A stretch of DNA of 64,000 bases. Origin: Phlebopus portentosus (taxonomy: Eukaryota; Basidiomycota; Agaricomycetes; Boletales; Boletinellaceae). The stretch lies in NCBI GenBank assembly GCA_037892935.1, contig JAYXKI010000014.1, forward strand, positions 1,282,001 to 1,346,000. Direction: 5' to 3'. Below the pieces are notes generated by a model that was given only the letters and a program-made list of their open reading frames with translations, did no database searches and was not told the origin of the DNA. Positions 12,428 to 23,120 of the stretch are shown piece by piece; positions within the stretch are counted from its first letter, which is position 1; every line of letters starts with the position of its first letter. The position numbers and the translations under genes are program-made.

Positions 12428-13600
12428 CGTTGGAAGTTGTCTGCCTTGCGATGAGGTTCATTGCAGATGGTCTCGGTGGAGGTTATCGGGATGTTTAAGA
12501 GCTACGGCCGTCTATGAGTGGACTGAGGCGAGTAGGTAGGGGTGACATGGATGTGATCGGGTGAAGACAGCGACGACGAGGAGAAGAAGTGAGCGAGGTG
12601 ATGATGATGTATACTGCTGTGACAACTGACCCACTAAGGCTCTGCTCTATGCTCGGGGTAAGGCACAGCTCCACCGCGTCTTCGCGACGCCGTCACTTCA
12701 GCACTACGATTTGCCTCCGTCGTCGTCGTCGTCGATGTCGTGGCCGACACTGGAAATAATTGGTATGCTCAACACAAATGAGAAGATGATATGAAGGCGG
12801 GAAGAGAGAAAAGTACACAGCGCCCATAGGCGTATTGACTACCACTATCAGTATCATGGCGTACTCAATCTTCCTATGTCTTCGGCTCGCTTCCCGGTTC
12901 GGCCTCGGCTCGTCCCTCTCCGGCCCAGCGATAATAATTAGAGTTTCACACATTACATCATACTCGCACACGGTGGCAATGACATCCTCCTCTTGTGCGA
13001 AGGCCTTCGTATCTCTTTCTGCATATACTGTATGGTATGTCTGTCTTCTCAGCTTGAACGGGTTGTGACCGCATCATGAGAAAATCTTGTATCGATCTAT
13101 CATTACAGCGCCCTTCTTCGGCAAACCATCCCCGTCTCTACACAGCTGCACTGAAGCTTGATCCCGTACAAGTCGGGCTGACGCTCACGACCGACCAGGT
13201 AACTATTACAATCCTTTACTGATGTACTAAAACTGTTCAAAGAGATGCTCGCAAAGGCGACAAGGAACCCCATAAATTATACAGGACTTTAATCGCCTCG
13301 CCTCATGGTAAAAGCTATTTTTGATATGCATGTTCCCACTGCCAGCGCATTGTGTCGATTAGTCGATTGATGCGAGGCGTCCGTCTAAATTTTCACCGAA
13401 TGCCAAGAATTCCCGAACACTGCTGGGCCGCACTGGCTCAGCGAGCCCGCTCTTCGGGTCGAGCTCGGACTGCCAGTGAATCACACAGCATGCACGATGT
13501 CGAAGTCTGTCAGTTTCATTCGAAAGTATCAACCCAGGAGCTAATAATCTCGACATGCGACGGATGATATTTCTTTATACTCAATCTGCACAAAGCTCCC
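12428..13600. other. Intergenic region, no supported gene
   Basis: About 1.2 kb upstream of the signal-peptide membrane protein. It contains its promoter and the downstream flank of the tandem small-gene unit. A CGT/CGA triplet-rich patch lies at about 12717-12740. From about 13380 to 13600 the sequence is similar to about 14260-14440, the flank of the neighbouring tandem unit. No convincing coding exons were found. Confidence 0.5.
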
Positions 13601-14179
13601 TCATCTCCTCGAAGTCTCAGTCTTCTTGGAGTCAGCATATTTCTGAACGTGAGACAGAAACGTCTTATATGCATCACCCTCTCGATCTGCCGGCACCTCC
13701 ACTGTGCAGAAACGGTTCTTTCTGAAAATCTTTGATTTTTCTGGTTTCAATACTTAATTCGGGTCGTATTGTCAGACATGAAACATTAACTACATTGGCT
13801 TCCGGGAAGGACTTACGAGTGATGCCGAACATATCTTTTCCATCCTTGTCGAACAAATATCTTTCGATCGATAGGCCGAGCGTGTCTGCAACTGTGGATA
13901 AACAAGTCGAGTCCGTCGTCCAGAAGGAAGAAATCTAGAGGAGAAGATATACGTACTTTCTTGAGCCTTGTTGATCTCTTCGCGACCATTTCGAGAAGAC
14001 ATATTCTCCAAAATGTGAGCGGCTTGCTTTGCAATTTTAAGCGGCGGAAAGATGGTGTCTTTTCTCTCACTGGCATATTTATGATTACTCTCGCCCCTCG
14101 ATCTGTCGTTTGAAACATTGCAACAACTGTTTGCAAAGCACATGACATTTTCGATTGCATTTTCGATTGCAAAGCACAT
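13601..14179 (-). CDS. Unknown small protein, tandem copy A
   Basis: I do not recognise this family. Three exons (14179-13957, 13891-13817, 13740-13601) give 145 residues if the first ATG is used; a second ATG at 14143 would give 133. Donors are GTACGT and GTAAGT, and acceptors are CACAG and ACCAG. Characteristic stretches are LSIERYLFDKDGKDMFGI (exon 2) and CTVEVPADREGDAYKTF with YADSKKTETSRR before the stop (exon 3). The tail is basic; there is no signal peptide or membrane helix. The first residues come from a local repeat (14132-14200) and may not be conserved. The neighbouring gene at 14439-15003 is a clear paralog with identical intron phases and a middle exon of the same 75-nt size, which supports both models. 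Confidence 0.6.
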
Positions 14180-14200
14180 GGCATTTTCGATTGCAATGCA
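14132..14200. repeat. Short internal repeat at the 5' end of copy A
   Basis: The unit CATTTTCGATTGCA with CAAAGCACATG(A/G) recurs two to three times. In the minus-strand frame it codes the repeated pattern MCFA-IEN. It is absent from the paralog at 14439-15003. Confidence 0.7.
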
Positions 14201-14438
14201 CACTCGACAGAAGGGGGTAATACTCTGAAAGGAGTCTACCGGAAACTAGCATTATCTGAACGCTGTAGCGGCGCACTAGGACAAAGGGCGAGCTCATTGA
14301 GTCCACAGGTGAATCACAGCATGCAGGATGTCGAGGACTGTCAGTTCCACTCGAAAGTATCAACCCAGGAATGTTCACCAAATGCGACGATTAAGTATCA
14401 TTCCTTCGTACACGATCTGCTACACAAAGCTCCTTCAT

Positions 14439-15003
14439 CTAGTACAAAGTACCCGTCTTCTTGGAGTCATAATCCTGAACATTGTACAAGAAGTCTCTAC
14501 ATGCGCCGGCCTTTTGATCTATCGGCACCTCCACTTTGCACTTCTTATAGCCATCTCCAAGATTCTTCGGGGTCTTACCCTTGGGCTTGGACACTGCCAT
14601 ATCATCATTTATGTATGTGAAACCAACAATCTAATGGTTGTTGGGAAGCACTTACGTCGGAGACCGAACATCTCCTTTCCGTCCTTCTCGAATATATAGC
14701 CTTCGATCGATAGATTGTGGTATTCAGCAACTGTATATAAACAGGATGTATTCGTCGGTCATTAGTTATATAGAGACGAAATTTTACGTACTCTCTTGAG
14801 CCTGGTCGATGTATTTCTGTCCAGCACCATACATTTTTTCCGAGATGTGAACGGCTTGGTTTATGTATCTAGGTTTATAGATAGCTTCTTCTCCCTCATC
14901 CACGTATTTATATTAGTGACTTTGCCCTTGTCGATTCTCCGAGTCGGGATTTCTGTTGTTTGCGACTTACAGTAACTTTGCAGAGATCATAGCATTTTTG
15001 CAT
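14439..15003 (-). CDS. Unknown small protein, tandem copy B
   Basis: Paralog of the gene at 13601-14179, with no family I recognise. Four exons (15003-14971, 14894-14792, 14730-14656, 14593-14439) give 121 residues. The first intron (76 nt) has donor GTAAGT and a branch-like CACTAATA before the acceptor GATGAG; copy A reads through the matching position without an intron. Shared stretches are AQEIAEYHNLSIEGYIFEKD and DGKEMFGL against DGKDMFGI in A, then CKVEVP against CTVEVP, and DSKKTGTLY against DSKKTETSRR. The total is an exact multiple of three with no internal stop, so it is probably functional. No signal peptide, helix or known motif is visible. Confidence 0.6.
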
Positions 15004-16055
15004 TCGCAATGCACGGCTCGGCGTTTCCAAGTAGAAGAGAATAATGCTGTGAAAGGAACTAGTCGGTCAGATCTCAGCAACGTAGAAAGTAGGACGGATG
15101 AAGATACCTGCAATATGCTGGATGCGATTTGCAAAACTGATTATCTCCATGTGTGATTCGCTCGTCTGCAAGGTAACGTAAAACAGTAACATGGAATGCG
15201 TTGTTCCCTATTTGGACGCATGCGGCAGGAGACATTTTCTGAGAAAGCTAGATGTCCGACAATCACCAGAATGTTAGAGTCCGTAGAGTGCAGATTCTTG
15301 ACGAAATATATGGTTGGGGCCGGTATGATTGGACTGGCACTTACCACATGAGATTTTATTGTAGATCCTGGTGAAGGACGAATCTGAAGCCTCAGAGGAC
15401 ACTGCGAAACATCCTCCGAAATCGAAGTAGGAGACTTTAACTACAGGTGTGCTGGAAACCAGGCTCAAACGTACAGCGATCCGAAGCTGTAGTACAATCC
15501 GAAAAGCCTCTTCTGTCCATGAAGCAACAATTCTGCAGATGACATCACCTCGAACGTGTGCATCCCAAACACATACCTCATCTACTTGCCCCGATATGAA
15601 TCGGGCAACTTCAAGAACACACCTGAGTATCCTCTCATATTTATTTGATATCATAAATCGTTATCATCGCAGTGAGCGTCCGAGATAAGCAAGGCAAGAA
15701 AACCCTCGGCTCGGCACACGTCGGCTGCCGCGAAAAAGGTATAAAACCAGGCCGGTGACACGGTATTCCCCTTTCTTCTCTTCTCCTCTCAACTTGTGCT
15801 AGCTGGCAATCGAGCAGCAAAAGGTGATTGATCATCGCGGTTCAAACTTGAAGACAACAAAGAGTGTGACCTCGTGTGACCTATCGTGACCCATTACCCC
15901 AATAGGACTGGATTTGTACGCGACGCGTCGATCGTCCAAAGCCGACCTCAAAGCCTCACCAAGACCACGAGTTCCCAGTCCTCATTTCTTTCTCACCTCC
16001 CTTCCTCTATCGTCGCTCGACGTTCACAAAAAGGAATAAATTATAATAATTCATT
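15004..16055. other. Intergenic region with possible hypothetical minus-strand frame
   Basis: About 1 kb upstream of the GTP cyclohydrolase-like gene. A minus-strand open frame of 126 codons (15654-15274, starting MISNKYERILRCVLEVARF) has no motif I know and no supporting splice pattern; I do not call it a gene. The last 330 bases hold the promoter and leader of the next gene, including a TATA element. Confidence 0.5.
15740..15746 (+). promoter_or_regulatory. TATA box candidate
   Basis: TATAAAA at 15740, followed by a pyrimidine-rich stretch (15768-15795) suitable for transcription initiation, about 315 nt before the start codon at 16056. Inferred from sequence alone. Confidence 0.5.
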
Positions 16056-18160
16056 ATGTCCGCAACGTCAGATGCAGCTCTCACCCAGATCCTGCTGCAG
16101 CTCCAGGAATTGCAGAAGTCCCAGCAGGTCCTCGCAGCCAAGGTGGGTGGCGTCTCGTGTATGTGCTGCATTTGCGCGTGCAGACATTCAACGGCATCTC
16201 ATTTCGCGTTACTGATGTGAAGCTGATAGGTTGACTCTATCCTAACCTCAGGATCGAGCTCGCCGCGCGTCTCGACAAGCACCACTCCGATTCCGATCAG
16301 TGGCGGCCGGGACACACCCTCGACGCAACCTTCCGTGGACCCGCACGCTGCATCCCCTACTCAATCAGTCGTCGCTCTTTCATCCACATTGCTTTCAACC
16401 ATCGGCTCGCCTCCGAAGAATGAGGTGTCCTTGCCTTCAGAGAAGGAACGTGAACGTGCTTTGTTCCCGTCACGAGTGATCTTGACTAGTGAGTGAGCGT
16501 GTCCGGAGCATGTATGCGCTTCTTATCCTTCTCTCCTTTCTCCTTAGCGTACCCCGATCAACATGGCATAAAGCCTTACCCTCTCACATGGGGCGCAGAA
16601 GATCCGAAAGTTCGCGGTCCGGTCATCTGTTCGCGCCTTGTACCGTCGATTAAACAGCGCAATGCGATTGGAGCTCATTCAGGCTCGTATTCGATTTATC
16701 GTGCACTCGCAATAGCGCTCGGCACGCTCTCCCCAACGCATAAGCCCTCGTACGCGCTTACGGAGCCTCCGGTATCCATCCCGCCCGTCCCGGCATGGTT
16801 CAACCCATCGAAGATCGTTTCGTTTGATCCTTGGGGACACCTTGTACCCCAGGTATTCCGCGACGAAATGGAGGAGAAGGGCCTTGATATTCGCCCGAGT
16901 ATTGCTGTTACCAAGGCGCATATTAAGTTGTCTGAATTGGATGAGGCCGCTCGAAAAGGCGATATTCCCCTTGATGGACGAATCGTTCTGAAGAGTAGGC
17001 CGTTGCATAACGCGGATGGAACCGAGAGTGATGCCAATCCTGGAGTCGAGCTCGTCGCTAGTAAAGCTGCGGTCGAACCCGTCTGGCATCTTCCGGGTGT
17101 TGCAGAGCGTTTTGGCATGCAAGTATTTTCTACGTCTAAATTCATATTTATGCATAGTGTTAACCTTCCGATCTAGTTCCGAGTCGCTCCTTCGCAGAGC
17201 ACTTTTCGAAGAAACTGGCGGAATGTATCCGGAACTCATTACTCGTCCGGACGTGAAGGTCTTCCTGCCTCCCATAGGAGGCTTGACGGTCTATATTTGT
17301 TCGTAATAGATCACTCTCCATTTCACTCCGTTAACAATCTTCTCCTAATACAGTTGGTCCACCTGAATACATGCGTGATGAGTCAAAGGAACTCACGTTG
17401 CGCGTTCATGATGAATGTAAGTATTCTTTTAACTATTCCTGCTTGATGATTTTTCACGGCTCTTTCGTTTCTCTGAAGGCAATGGCTCCGATGTCTTCGG
17501 CTCGGACATCTGTACTTGCAAGCCGTACCTCGTCTTCGCCATCGAGGAATGCGTACGTTGCGCGCAACGTGGTGGTGTCGGCGTTGTTGTCTACTTCCGA
17601 AAGGAAGGACGTGCACTCGGTGAAGTCACAAAGTGGGTCAAGTTTAGTTGGTACTGCTCCTCAGCATTCATTAGACCCATTTTCCTTGATCCAGATACCT
17701 GGTCTACAACTTGCGAAAACGTGGTGGTGACTCTGCGGATAAGTACTTCAAGTCCACGGAGATGATCGCTGGCGTGAAGGATATGCGGTTCCAAGCTCTC
17801 ATGCCCGATGTTCTTCACTGGCTCGGGATTACGAAGATCGATAACATGGTGTCCATGAGCGACATGTACGTTTGTGTTTGCGTTTCAATCCTGGATACTT
17901 CCTGGTTAAATTCATGTTATTGTTACTTGATACTGATAATGCATCATTCTTCAACAACTTCTAGGAAATACAACGCCATCGTACAATCCGGGATTTCCAT
18001 CCTCAAGCGGTACGACCTCCCCGAGCACCTCATCCCGCCAGATTCGCGTGTCGAAATTGATGCGAAAATCGCTTCTGGGTACTTTACGAGCGGGAAGAAG
18101 ATCACCGAGGCGGATTTGGCGAAAACTGTCGGTCGTACGTGGGAAGAGGCAGACCATTGA
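16056..18160 (+). CDS. URC1: Urc1-type GTP cyclohydrolase II (uracil catabolism)
   Basis: Member of the GTP cyclohydrolase II superfamily in the long fungal form with an extra N-terminal domain, named Urc1 in the yeast uracil-catabolism (URC) pathway. The N-terminus is Ser-rich with a short Gln/Leu segment. The extra domain contains WGAEDPKVRGPVI, AHSGSYSIYRALA and VSFDPWGHLVP. The catalytic part has HDECNGSDVFGSDICTC, matching the zinc-binding C-x10-C-x-C pattern, then RKEGRALGEVTKF and NLRKRGGDSADKY. The protein ends TVGRTWEEADH and TGA at 18158. Start MSATSDAALTQ is supported by the TATA element and leader. At least seven short introns split it; the one near 17118 needs an acceptor at CCGAG to keep frame. 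Zinc and active-site residues are present, so activity is likely, but whether it supports uracil breakdown or riboflavin synthesis is inferred from the domain layout. No other URC gene is in the window. Confidence 0.85.
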
Positions 18161-19114
18161 ATCGTTCTTCACTAGTGCCACTGTCGGACCATTTCCAACC
18201 AAGCTTTTTGTGGAAACATGCGCGACTAGGATCTCCTTTCCTGTTGTAGAATTCAGTGCCAGTAATATCATCTTCTTTATTTCCTTGCTTCCGTCAACGT
18301 AAGATAGAGACGCTCGAACATTCCGCGAAGGGCAGATCGGTTGATGGTATCGACGCAAGAATAGATACGTAAAATCCAAACGATTTTCAGTAGGAATCGC
18401 ACGTTTTGAGTGAGAATCTGGGTCTGAGAAAGTCGGGACCCTGATTCCTGTGCAAAATCCACAACAATTGATTCCGCTTGGGAGAAGAAAAACATCCGAG
18501 ACAGACCGTTTGCGCTCGTGAAACAGCGTATTGTAAGTAAGTCTTCGCGAAAATGGTAGATATCACAGGGGGCAAAACCCTATTTCCGAACCTGAAAATT
18601 TTGATCCGGAACTGAAATCCAGCCAATCAGAGGCGAGCTTTTCCAATTCTGTTTCCTATATAAGCGGCTCAGAAACGTAATTTTGTCCCCTGTGTATAGT
18701 TGATTTTTGACAAGTCTGCAAGATTTGGCCGGGTATAAGGATATGTAAGTATATACATAAAACAAACTGCCACGAGAGAGAGAAGCGTTCCTGAATCAAA
18801 AATGTAAAAAGTCGTCCGAGAGGAAAGCTGTCGAAGAGGAGAAGAAAAGGAAATAAGTCGGGAAAGAAAAGGAAACGAGAGGAGAGGAAGATTAGCAGCT
18901 CAGCCCAGCGAATCAGGTACAGTAACTCTGTCAGAACATAACGGCGAGGCACGGACGAGGATGTGGAGATTGGAAGTGAGGAGTGAGGACGCGATTGGGG
19001 CGATAATGTCCCAAGGATCAAGGTTCGACGATGCGTTCTGAGAACAAAGCACACATTGAATGAATGAAAGACGAACAAAAATGACGGATGCCCACCACCG
19101 TTCATCTATCGAAA
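18161..19114. other. Intergenic region between convergent genes
   Basis: About 950 bases between the stop of the Urc1-like gene and the stop of the serine palmitoyltransferase small subunit. It holds two 3' ends. A purine-rich stretch lies at 18770-18890. I see no further gene. Confidence 0.55.
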
Positions 19115-19529
19115 CTATGTCCGGGGAGGAAGCGAGACGTCGGACCCGGAGAGGTAATACCGGGCTTGCTGGGTCGCGAACCAGACAGCGTGAGGGAAGT
19201 ACCTGACGAACGCAGCGGTGACGAGGAGGGTAACGCTACCCGTGATGATGACTGTTGTATATAACGCATTTGAGACATACGACATTCAGCAAATAGACAC
19301 GTCGAAAAGAACAAAAAAAAAAAAAAAAGCAAAAAACGAAAGACGGCAAGAAGAACAAAATCTAGGAGCAAGTGGGAATGAAATGCTGCTCACAGATGAG
19401 GACGATCTCCCAGGTCTCCAACATGGACAACGCGAACGTCGTCGTCAGTTTCATCCAAAGCCGCCAAAAGAAACCAGCTATAAGGCCCTCTGGCTGCTGG
19501 TACTGGTATCCCCTCTTCTTGCTGGACAT
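19115..19529 (-). CDS. Small subunit of serine palmitoyltransferase (ssSPT)
   Basis: Two exons (19529-19394 and 19251-19115) give 90 residues. The intron is 142 nt with donor GTGAGC, a long T-tract and acceptor ACAACAG, and joins T|TC in frame. The protein reads MSSKKRGYQYQQPEG, then FFWRLWMKLTTTFALSMLET, WEIVLIFIITGSV, a second hydrophobic run, and AVWFATQQARYYL. This follows the ssSPT pattern known from human SPTSSA/B: an aromatic start, a first hydrophobic stretch, a Met-Leu-Glu-x-Trp-Glu core, a second helix, then a Pro-containing end with aromatic residues. ssSPTs sit in the ER membrane and activate the first step of sphingolipid synthesis. The gene is short and its intron is rich in T, so automated calls could miss it. 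It is divergent from the dehydrogenase at 19712. Confidence 0.78.
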
Positions 19530-19711
19530 CGAGCCCTTCTGGTGAACATCTTGGTTGGGCGTCATGTAACAGCGATTGATGTGGGAGGAAGATAAGAGGA
19601 GTAGCGCGGCATCTGAAGTTGAAGTATTTATTTGTTGAGGTATATAGCACCGCTGCTGCTTGCACCGCAGCTCCGAGTCTGACTCTCCCTCTTCTCGTCC
19701 ATAATACAATA
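19530..19711. promoter_or_regulatory. Divergent promoter between ssSPT and the short-chain dehydrogenase
   Basis: Only 182 bp separate the two start codons, so both genes must use overlapping control sequence. No specific factor site was identified. Confidence 0.5.
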
Positions 19712-20823
19712 ATGCAGTCTGGCATACCCGCAGAACAGAAAGTGGCCATCATAACCGGAGCTTCGTCAGGTTATTCAGCCTTTATTTACTTGACTAATAA
19801 TTTATCTCTCTCTCTTTCTGTGCGAAGGAATCGGAAGAGAGACTGCTATCGCACTTTCAGCTAATAATTGGAGACTCGTCCTCACAGCTCGTTCTCAGGC
19901 AGGGCTCGAAGAAACCGCATCGCTCTGCTCTGGGCCAGTGCCCTGTCTCGTATCAGGAGATATAAGTAACGAGCAGTACGTCGTATTCGCGTTCGAAGCA
20001 GTCAGGAGAGAATATGGCATGTCCTACGTGAACTCATAGGGCAAAAAACACTGATTTTATACAGGACGGTTGGACCTCCTATTCAATGTAACTGCCGCCC
20101 AATCAGCTCAAGCTCATTCTTAAAAATAATGCTTTTTTCCCAAGAACGCTGGAATAAATGCTCCAGCTGTGCCAATGGAAGAATTACCATTGTCGAAATT
20201 CCAGGATGTGATGAATACGAACGTCGTAGCTGCGTTTCTCTGCACTCGCGAGGCTTTCAAGATGTTCAAGAGTCAGAACCCACAAGGCGGTGAGCACGAA
20301 TTGATTTCTGAGCGTATGTGCGTCCAGCTGAGATAAAACCTGTCGCAGGACGCATAATTAATAACGGGTCTATATCCTCGCATACACCCCGTCCGCACAG
20401 TGTTGCATATACTGCATCTAAGCACGCCATAGCAGGTCTCACAAAGTCTACCGCTCTAGACGGCCGCGCATTCAACATTGCTTGTACCCAGATCAACATA
20501 GGTAAGTTTCTTGAGCACGGGAATCGAGAAGATCCTAAGTGAATTCAATGACTAGGAAACGCGCGAACCCACATGGCCGCTCGTCTTGAGCAAGGAGCGT
20601 TGCAGCCCAACGGAGAAATCAAACCCGAGCCTATGATGAACGCCAAGCACGTTGCTGACACTATAGTGCATATTGCCAGCCTTCCGAATACCGTCTCGGT
20701 CCTTGAGATGGATATCATGTACGTACCATCTATACACGCTTTCGGGATGATCCTAAACTGGTACGACGCTCCGGTCTTTAAACATCTAGGGCGACTGGAA
20801 TGCCATTCGTCGGAAGAGGCTGA
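19712..20823 (+). CDS. Short-chain dehydrogenase/reductase (SDR)
   Basis: Classical SDR, an NAD(P)-dependent oxidoreductase with a Rossmann fold. The cofactor loop is TGASSGIG, split by an intron after [21 protein letters not shown] gives the NNAG motif (split by an intron). The catalytic Ser lies in NNGSISSH, and Tyr and Lys in the YTASK motif (YxxxK). The last exon reads [11 protein letters not shown], then TGA at 20821; this short final exon joins through donor GTACGT and acceptor ATCTAG. About seven exons. There is no signal peptide and no transmembrane segment, so it is probably cytosolic. The substrate cannot be deduced. It is divergent from ssSPT and convergent with the zinc-knuckle gene. 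Confidence 0.85.
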
Positions 20824-20995
20824 CAAGTCTGTATGTAAACAAGTCTCACGATGTATTTTCATGGACCTAGAGCTGTACATGTATCAGAGCAGAGCGTATC
20901 GCAAGATGTGCGGCTTCAAGGAAAATAGCTACACAAGAGTCAGGGAAACGAATGACTGGAAAACTAGGGCGACTGGCGTGAAGCCTATCTCGATT

Positions 20996-21716
20996 TCATC
21001 GGCTACGGCTGCGATTGTCCTCAGATCTGTATGATCTGGACCTGGAAGATCGCGATGGGCTGCGCCTACGTTTGCTGCTGCGATACCGACGACTTCTAGA
21101 ATGGGATGACGGACCCGACGATATCGAACGCGATCTGCTGCGACTAGATCCCGAATCTGAAGACCTCGAGCTTGAGCTCGAAGAATCTGAATCTGACAAA
21201 TCGGAGTCCGAGTCTGAGCTAGATTCGGATTCGCTAGAGGATGGGAAACTCGTCAAACAACTGCATTTGCCACCGCGAATACTTGAGACGAACCTGTCCG
21301 ACCTCTTCCTTTTCTTGCTCTCAATAGCCTTCGTAACCGCCCTCTCCTTTTCCTTTGCCTCTAGGATCTTGTTCGCCATACCGGACCTATCTGCCATCAG
21401 CACGAAAAAAAAGGTAATGAGCATCGTGTACGTACTTATTCTTAAACTCATCCGGTACCTCTATTTCAGGTTTCACCTTTGCAAGAAGCTTTGGGTTATT
21501 AAGTAACTGCGTCCTCGAAGGCCGCGAGACGTATGGTCTTTCATTTTTGCATTGGTATGTGAAATGCCCTGATGTGAGTGAGTACATGTGAGCTCAGAAG
21601 TTGACGCAGAGGCAAGGGGGAACAAACTCACCCTTCTTGAGACATCTCTGGCACAGCGTCTGGGGAGTCGCTCTAGGGCTGTTCGCAGATGGCTTGTGAG
21701 GCGCGTACTTGGACAT
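20996..21716 (-). CDS. ZCCHC10-like zinc-knuckle protein with SR-rich tail
   Basis: Start MSKYAPHKPSANSPRATPQT, then a CCHC zinc knuckle CQRCLKKGHFTYQCKNERPY split by an intron inside the motif, then VSRPSRTQLLNNPKL. This arrangement (CxxCxxxGHxxxxC followed by a conserved PSRT) is the ZCCHC10-type knuckle. A short basic region MANKILEAKEKERAV follows, then a low-complexity tail of Ser-Asp and Ser-Arg repeats, as in nuclear splicing-associated proteins, ending RSRSR and TGA at 20996. Introns are near 21640-21560 and 21440-21405. It is probably a nuclear RNA-binding protein; its partners are unknown. Confidence 0.8.
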
Positions 21717-21865
21717 GTCGTTCGTTCGTTTGCAGGAGTCGGGACAAGGTCCCCGGCAAAGTTAAAGTTGAGGTCGATCAGCGTGCACGTGAATGGAGCC
21801 ACGTGAGGCACTGTGGTCGTGATTAACACCTTTTGCTTTCAGACTTAGTTTCTCTCTCGACGACT
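21717..21865. promoter_or_regulatory. Short divergent promoter
   Basis: 149 bp between the start codons of the ZCCHC10-like gene (-) and Iwr1 (+). Contains GGAGTCGGGACAAGG and TGCACGTGAA (a CACGTG-like E-box core, GCACGTGA, at about 21784-21791). Transcription units must begin within or very near it. Confidence 0.5.
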
Positions 21866-23120
21866 ATGAGTGCTGTAGATGACCATGATAAGTCCTCACA
21901 TGGCGAAGTCACGATTATCAGAATCAAGAGAAAACGTAGCGAGGATGTCCCAGATATGCTCGGTATGTATCCATGTCCTACCATTCTTCGCAGAACTCAT
22001 GGATCATTGATCAGTCGTTGACAATAACGAAAGCAATGATGGTAAAGGAGCGAAGAGGAGGAGACCAGCGAGGAATGTCTTTCAATTTGCCGAAAGTATA
22101 GGAGAAGATGAATGGAGGAAGATGAAGCAGGATGAGCTTAGAGTACGTCCGGGCATGTCTTGTTGCCCATCAAGAGACGTGGTTTGCTCAACTTGACAGA
22201 ATCTTATCTCTGCACTGTCGAGATCGCCAAAGGCAGCCAATCTTGTGCCGAAGAGAGAGGCACCTTCGAGCCCGATCTCAACTAAACGCCAGAGGAGCAG
22301 CACGCAAAACGATCCGTCGGTGCGAAAATACCGTGTTATTGCTCATGGAACACAACCAGAACGACGACCTTCACGATTTTATCCTATGCCGTGGGTTAAA
22401 TTCAAATATTGGGGACTTACCTCTTGTCTGATAACTGATAGTCCGAAGGTTCGATCTACCAAAGATGTAGAAAAGCCCTCGAAGTCTGGCATTAAAATCT
22501 ACGATGCAGAGCTGGCGCTTTCTGAGGCCCCACAAGAGGTCGACCCGGAGATGGAGAAGTTCCAACAATTACTTCAAGACTACCTTAAAGGTACTTCAGA
22601 AGAGTGATCCTTTACTTTCTTATGCTAATTCTTCCTTTTCGTTCAAGTCCACGAGGACATGCCCCAATTTACTCCCGAGAATCCCAACACCCCAAGAGCA
22701 GGTGTTCCGCCATCAACATCCGGAGACTACGTATATGACATATTCTATTACCGTCCTGCGACATTGTTAGAACGAATGAACATGACGAACGCGGCAACGA
22801 TATCGGGTCTTCCTTCTGATTTTGACATGGAAGACGAATTTGAGTCCGATTCGGAGATTGAAGATGAGGCAGATGAAGACTCGAATGGTGTGTATCTGCT
22901 TTCGGATTGGATGCCGTCCACTGATCACTGAGAGGTCTACAGCGGAAGACTATTATAAGAACGATTACCCGGATGAGGAGTCATCGGATGCAAGCAGCAA
23001 AGCGAGCGGTACGTATTTCGGTCATTATGTTAACCGGAAATTTCTGAATCTGGCATATTCCAAGATTTTTGGTCTGAAGACGAATACGATGTCCGAGGTC
23101 GCTTCCAACCTGACTACTGA
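21866..23120 (+). CDS. IWR1: RNA polymerase II nuclear import adaptor Iwr1
   Basis: Iwr1 (SLC7A6OS in animals) binds assembled RNA polymerase II and directs its import into the nucleus. The start is MSAVDDHDKSSHGEVTIIRI followed by KRKRSED, a basic patch like its nuclear localisation signal. Later exons contain RRRPARNVFQFAESIGEDEW, YDIFYYRPA and the family signature EDSNAEDYYKNDYPDEE (spliced across one intron), which is the strongest evidence. The C-terminal exon has DFWSEDEYDVRG and stops at 23118. Acidic Glu/Asp-rich segments surround the signature. About six short introns. The last exon joins by donor GTACGT and acceptor CCAAG; its exact end is slightly uncertain. Confidence 0.88.

Larger units (their letters stand above)
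13380..15070. repeat. Diverged tandem duplication of a gene plus its flank
   Basis: Two head-to-tail units, about 13380-14260 and 14260-15070, each contain one small minus-strand gene and its downstream flank. Flank similarity is plain: GTGAATCACA(C)AGCATGCA near 13480 and 14310, CGAAAGTATCAACCCAGGA near 13522 and 14352, and AGTTTC/AGTTCC around them. The similarity continues past the gene starts (CTGAAAGGAGTC near 14222 against CTGTGAAAGGAACT near 15046). Protein divergence shows the duplication is not recent. Confidence 0.8.

Noticed and set aside
15274..15654. 126-codon minus-strand frame beginning MISNKYERIL
   Set aside because: No known motif, no paired splice sites, and it lies in the presumed promoter of the Urc1-like gene. 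Kept only as a note.
19390..19752. 120-codon minus-strand frame overlapping ssSPT and the dehydrogenase start
   Set aside because: Different frame from the ssSPT exon, which has a clear family match; this one is a shadow.
21015..21506. 163-codon + strand frame rich in Asp, Glu, Leu and Ser
   Set aside because: Antisense shadow of the Ser-Arg/Ser-Asp repeats of the zinc-knuckle gene.
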